This document shows, in pieces, positions 62,901 to 64,000 of a stretch of 64,000 nucleotides of DNA. Within the stretch, counting starts at the first letter, position 1, and each line of letters begins with the position of its first letter. Under the pieces are notes generated by a model. The model was given only the letters and a program-made list of their open reading frames with translations, had not been told where the DNA came from and did not search any database. The DNA is from Campylobacterota bacterium (GTDB lineage: Bacteria > Campylobacterota > Campylobacteria > Campylobacterales > Nitratiruptoraceae). The position numbers were made by a program, and so were the translations under genes. Where the stretch lies: the NCBI GenBank assembly GCA_013153715.1, contig JAADDW010000015.1, forward strand, positions 1 to 64,000, in the 5' to 3' direction.

Positions 62901-63854
62901 TTGCCGTTGCGAGAACTATTGACATTTGGGAGGTATCTCCGGAGAAAGTTTGGGAAGCCCATCAAGAAGATCCCCCTCGGTCTCTCTGGCTTCACCTGTC
63001 CCAACATAGATGGGCGGGTGGCCCGGGGAGGGTGTACCTTCTGCGAGAATGAATCCTTCAGCCCCAATCTGGCCCGGAGCAAGCGGCTCTTCCTCAATCC
63101 TGAGAGCCCCTCCAACCCCCTCCTGGCCACCCAGCTCCAGCAGATCGAGGAGCAGTACAACAGGACCCGCCTCCACTATCGGGAGTTAGGGTATAGGGGG
63201 TTCATCGCCTACTTCCAGGCCTTTACGAACACCTATGCCCCTCTGGAGACCCTGAAGAGGCTCTACGAGCACGCCCTCCAACAGCCAGAGTGTGTCGGTA
63301 TCAGTATTGGGACCCGGAGCGACAGCATCACCGAAGAGGTTCTGGACTACCTGGTTCAGCTGGATAGGGAGTATGAGGTTTGGGTCGAGTATGGAATTCA
63401 GAGTGTCTCCGACAGAACTCTAGAGCGGATCAATCGGGGCCACGATGTGGCCAGTGTGGAGGAGTGGATCGGGAGGACCAAGGAGCGGGGGCTCAAGGTC
63501 TGTGGCCATCTCATTTTTGGTCTCCCTGGGGAAGATAGGGAGATGATGCTCTCCACCGTGGAGAAGACGGTGGAGTGGGGATGTGACGCCATCAAAATCC
63601 ACCCCCTCTATCTGGTCAAGAATACGGCCCTTGCCATCGACTATTTCAAGGGGAGGTTTACACCGATCTCCCAGGAGGAGTATATTGAGGTTCTCCTGGA
63701 GGCCCTCAAGATGGTCCCCCAGGATATGATCATTCAGAGGGTGACGGCAGGAGTAGGGGACGAGACCCTCATCGCCCCCCAATGGTGTGCCGACAAGAAC
63801 GCCCAGCTGGGGGCGATCCGTCGGGCTCTGCTGAAGGAGGGGCTCATCTACTGA
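62901..63854 (+). CDS. Radical SAM protein, YhcC/TIGR01212 family
   Basis: 317 residues, TTG start at 62901 (62907 and 62919 also possible). The N-terminus IKKIPLGLSGFTCPNIDGRVARGGCTFCEN includes the FeS Cys set; RGFIAYFQAFTNTYAPLETLK, VGISIGTRSDSI, EVWVEYGIQS and GHLIFGLPGEDREMM are family motifs. The substrate is unknown; these proteins resemble elongator-type (ELP3) tRNA modification enzymes. Confidence 0.87.
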   Translation: MPLRELLTFGRYLRRKFGKPIKKIPLGLSGFTCPNIDGRVARGGCTFCENESFSPNLARSKRLFLNPESPSNPLLATQLQQIEEQYNRTRLHYRELGYRGFIAYFQAFTNTYAPLETLKRLYEHALQQPECVGISIGTRSDSITEEVLDYLVQLDREYEVWVEYGIQSVSDRTLERINRGHDVASVEEWIGRTKERGLKVCGHLIFGLPGEDREMMLSTVEKTVEWGCDAIKIHPLYLVKNTALAIDYFKGRFTPISQEEYIEVLLEALKMVPQDMIIQRVTAGVGDETLIAPQWCADKNAQLGAIRRALLKEGLIY

Positions 63855-63855
63855 G

Positions 63856-64000
63856 CTACTGCTCCTCCTTCTGGGCCTGGGGCATCTTGGTCGGCTCCTT
63901 CTTCTTGTTAAACTCTTTCATGAAGGAGCTCAGCTTCTCTTTCAACTCCTCGAAAATATCCTTGGTGCTCTCCTCTCCACCTAGGATGGATTCGATCTTC
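63856..64000 (-). CDS. Partial protein, C-terminal end only
   Basis: The last 48 codons of a minus-strand gene, ending TAG at 63856. Residues read KIESILGGEESTKDIFEELKEK and end KKKEPTKMPQAQKEEQ, a charged helical tail. The gene continues past the right edge. Convergent to yhcC with one base between stop codons. Not identified. Confidence 0.6.
   Translation of the reverse strand, partial: KIESILGGEESTKDIFEELKEKLSSFMKEFNKKKEPTKMPQAQKEEQ

Noticed and set aside
1-64000. CRISPR array, prophage, toxin-antitoxin or tRNA genes
   Set aside because: No regularly spaced repeats, no phage structural or integrase genes, no toxin pair and no cloverleaf were found on either strand.

Overview
The window looks like a chromosome segment of a Campylobacterota (Epsilonproteobacteria) chemolithotroph. 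Evidence: the yajC-secD-secF-(small ORFs)-leuS-lptE-folC-mfd block, a secG-frr-pyrE-RDD block, a MagIII-type glycosylase, a petABC bc1 complex with a diheme cytochrome c, and many low-potential-respiration genes. It is GC-rich for that phylum (roughly mid-50s percent by eye), which suggests a vent-type lineage such as Sulfurovum/Nitratifractor/Hydrogenimonas relatives; the genus is not determined. No rRNA, tRNA or CRISPR was found.

Layout. 0-2.3 kb: the N-terminus of a secreted CBM2-GH9 cellulase-like protein cut by the window edge, a small unknown protein and an outer-membrane barrel-like protein with one heme site. 2.4-8.5 kb: Bax-inhibitor, ThiE-like, BioC, then secG-deacetylase-frr-pyrE-RDD-MFS. 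8.6-11.0 kb: a three-gene heme-copper oxidoreductase operon whose active site lacks one CuB histidine (Asp instead) and whose subunit II lacks CuA ligands, fitting the gNOR type of nitric oxide reductase. 11.1-16.5 kb: permease, dnaX, arsC, large lipoprotein. 16.5-17.2 kb: a decayed gene flanked by inverted structured repeats. 17.2-29.0 kb: a long minus-strand housekeeping run (magIII, ymdB, mfd, folC, lptE, leuS, two tiny membrane proteins, secF, secD, yajC). 29.0-32.2 kb: lnt, cysK, aminotransferase IV. 32.2-41.4 kb: LysR regulator, UvrD-like helicase, truB, ispE, smpB, ribE, mnmG. 41.4-44.3 kb: petABC. 44.4-48.6 kb: moaA, queE, queD, a cytochrome c lipoprotein, moeA. 48.7-58.8 kb: rsmE, pseudopilin, rpmE, rsmI, rlmB, RodZ-like protein, aminotransferase, hom, formate dehydrogenase, yraN. 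58.9-64 kb: two tandem structured repeats, then trxA-trxB-dapB-purF-yhcC.

The genes combine respiration (bc1, putative NO reductase, cytochromes, formate dehydrogenase) with Mo-cofactor synthesis (moaA, moeA) that formate dehydrogenase needs. Genes are tightly packed with ATGA/GTGA/TTGA overlaps and frequent GTG or TTG starts. The most notable items are the gNOR-like operon, the tandem/inverted structured repeats whose 3' ends resemble IS200/IS605 TnpB omega-RNA ends, and the CBM2-GH9 protein. All calls come from reading the sequence without database searches.
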